DNA from: Loripinus fragilis
Lineage: Eukaryota; Mollusca; Bivalvia; Lucinida; Lucinidae
Reading direction: 5' to 3'
DNA length: 64,000 bases
Assembly: GCA_964019695.1 (NCBI GenBank)
Contig: OZ026527.1
Span: forward strand, 71,754,163 to 71,818,162
Under the pieces are notes generated by a model, which saw only the letters and a program-made list of their open reading frames with translations, had not been told where the DNA came from and did not search any database. A program made the position numbers and the translations under genes. Numbering within the stretch: position 1 is the first letter of the stretch; the number at the start of each line of letters is the position of its first letter. Below, piece by piece: positions 63,789 to 64,000 of the stretch.

Positions 63789-64000
63789 CTGCCCACAGCA
63801 GGAGCTGAGAACCATGCATTCGGAGGTTTCACAGGCCCACCCACTGATGCCCTCAAAGTTTGAGAAAAAGCGACCTTCGCGAAAAGCCCCCGAACCTATT
63901 GCAAAGTGATGAGCAGTGCCCAGGAGCACCTCTCAGTCATTTGCGCAAAATTCCTTCAGCTACAAGTGGCTCAAATAAGGGCGTGAAAATTGTGCGGAAA
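63789..64000 (+). repeat. Partial monomer u79
   Basis: The first 212 bases of a B-type copy, cut by the window edge. It is more diverged than any other stretch of this length: a one-base loss with a compensating gain near 63,828-63,834, a63869, c63891 and a63958. The B states at unit positions 58 and 208 are kept. Confidence 0.9.

Larger units (their letters stand above)
1..64000 (+). repeat. 818-bp satellite array, 78 full copies plus a partial copy
   Basis: The same 818-bp sequence recurs end to end through the whole window, always in the same orientation. Marker words such as the NsiI-like atgcat near unit position 26, the palindrome gaagatcttc at unit position 387 and the HindIII site at unit position 530 recur every 818 bases. 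Seventy-eight full copies occupy 1 to 63,788 and a 212-bp partial copy fills the end. The sum of unit lengths fits exactly with six length variants: u18 (-10), u22, u43, u50 and u60 (-1 each) and u63 (-2). Copies differ from each other by roughly 0 to 2%. No spacer or insertion is present. Such long, homogeneous arrays of a complex unit are characteristic of eukaryotic satellite DNA. The family and chromosomal location (centromere, pericentromere, subtelomere) cannot be told from the sequence alone. The array extends beyond both window edges. Confidence 0.99.
47234..64000 (+). repeat. Subfamily B block (3' part of u58 to u79)
   Basis: Copies share the alternative diagnostic states g58, g208, g233, t281, g355, t420, t425, a484, a504, t621, a652 and t775. 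The first clear B base is t47234. Exceptions are mosaic: u61 has A states at unit positions 58 and 775, u64 has A at 775, and u70 has A at 233. I count about 97 copy-specific or patch-shared changes in 20 units, nearly 5 per unit and roughly three times the A density. This block is therefore older, less often homogenised, or nearer the array edge. Confidence 0.93.

Noticed and set aside
1..64000. CRISPR array
   Set aside because: There is no alternation of short constant repeats with unique spacers; the whole 818-bp unit is constant.
1..64000. Ribosomal or 5S RNA gene repeats, or rDNA spacer
   Set aside because: No conserved rRNA word is visible in the unit, and no gene sits between the repeats.
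1..64000. Regular higher-order repeat like human alpha satellite
   Set aside because: Shared variants occur at lags of 1, 2, 4, 7 and 10 units in different places, so no single multi-unit period spans the array.

Overview
The whole window is one uninterrupted tandem (satellite) DNA array. A single unit of 818 bp is repeated head to tail from the first base to the last: 78 complete copies plus a 212-bp partial copy at the right edge. With the phase set so that copy 1 starts at base 1, all copies have the same orientation. No spacer, inserted element or unrelated sequence interrupts the array. I find no credible protein gene, tRNA, rRNA, CRISPR or mobile element. Short reading frames recur in every copy, but they behave as by-products of the repeat. 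I refer to copies as u1 to u79.

Organism: a 64-kb array of a near-identical, complex 818-bp unit is typical of eukaryotic constitutive heterochromatin (centromeric, pericentromeric, subtelomeric or knob-like satellite) and is not expected in a prokaryote. The unit is about 52% GC by hand count and has about 56 CpG, close to random expectation. Many copy-specific changes are C-to-T or G-to-A at CpG, as expected of methylated satellite DNA. I do not recognise the family and cannot name the species. A land plant is plausible but unproven.

Layout: bases 1 to about 47,117 are subfamily A, very homogeneous (about 1.5 copy-specific changes per unit by hand tally; u1 to u4 look identical). The array changes to subfamily B inside u58, between 47,117 and 47,234. 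A and B differ at 12 diagnostic positions (about 1.5%). Bases 47,234 to 64,000 are subfamily B, about three times more diverse per unit, and the last 230 bases diverge further, suggesting that the array edge lies to the right. Five copies of altered length account for all departures from the 818 period before the edge apart from one more single-base case: u18 (-10), u22, u43, u50 and u60 (-1 each) and u63 (-2).

History visible in the sequence: a 1,636-bp dimer duplication (u37 to u40), several one-unit duplications (u9/u10, u41/u42, u70/u71, u74 to u76), shared rare variants 4, 7 and 10 units apart in B, and an A-like patch inside B copy u61 that carries a rare double change otherwise seen in u23, 31 kb away. 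These are marks of unequal exchange and gene conversion. Inside the unit there are degenerate internal duplications, several inverted repeats, a GC-alternating tract and a 59-bp block that is almost invariant across all copies. That block is the best candidate for a functional element. I see no previously undescribed gene system here.
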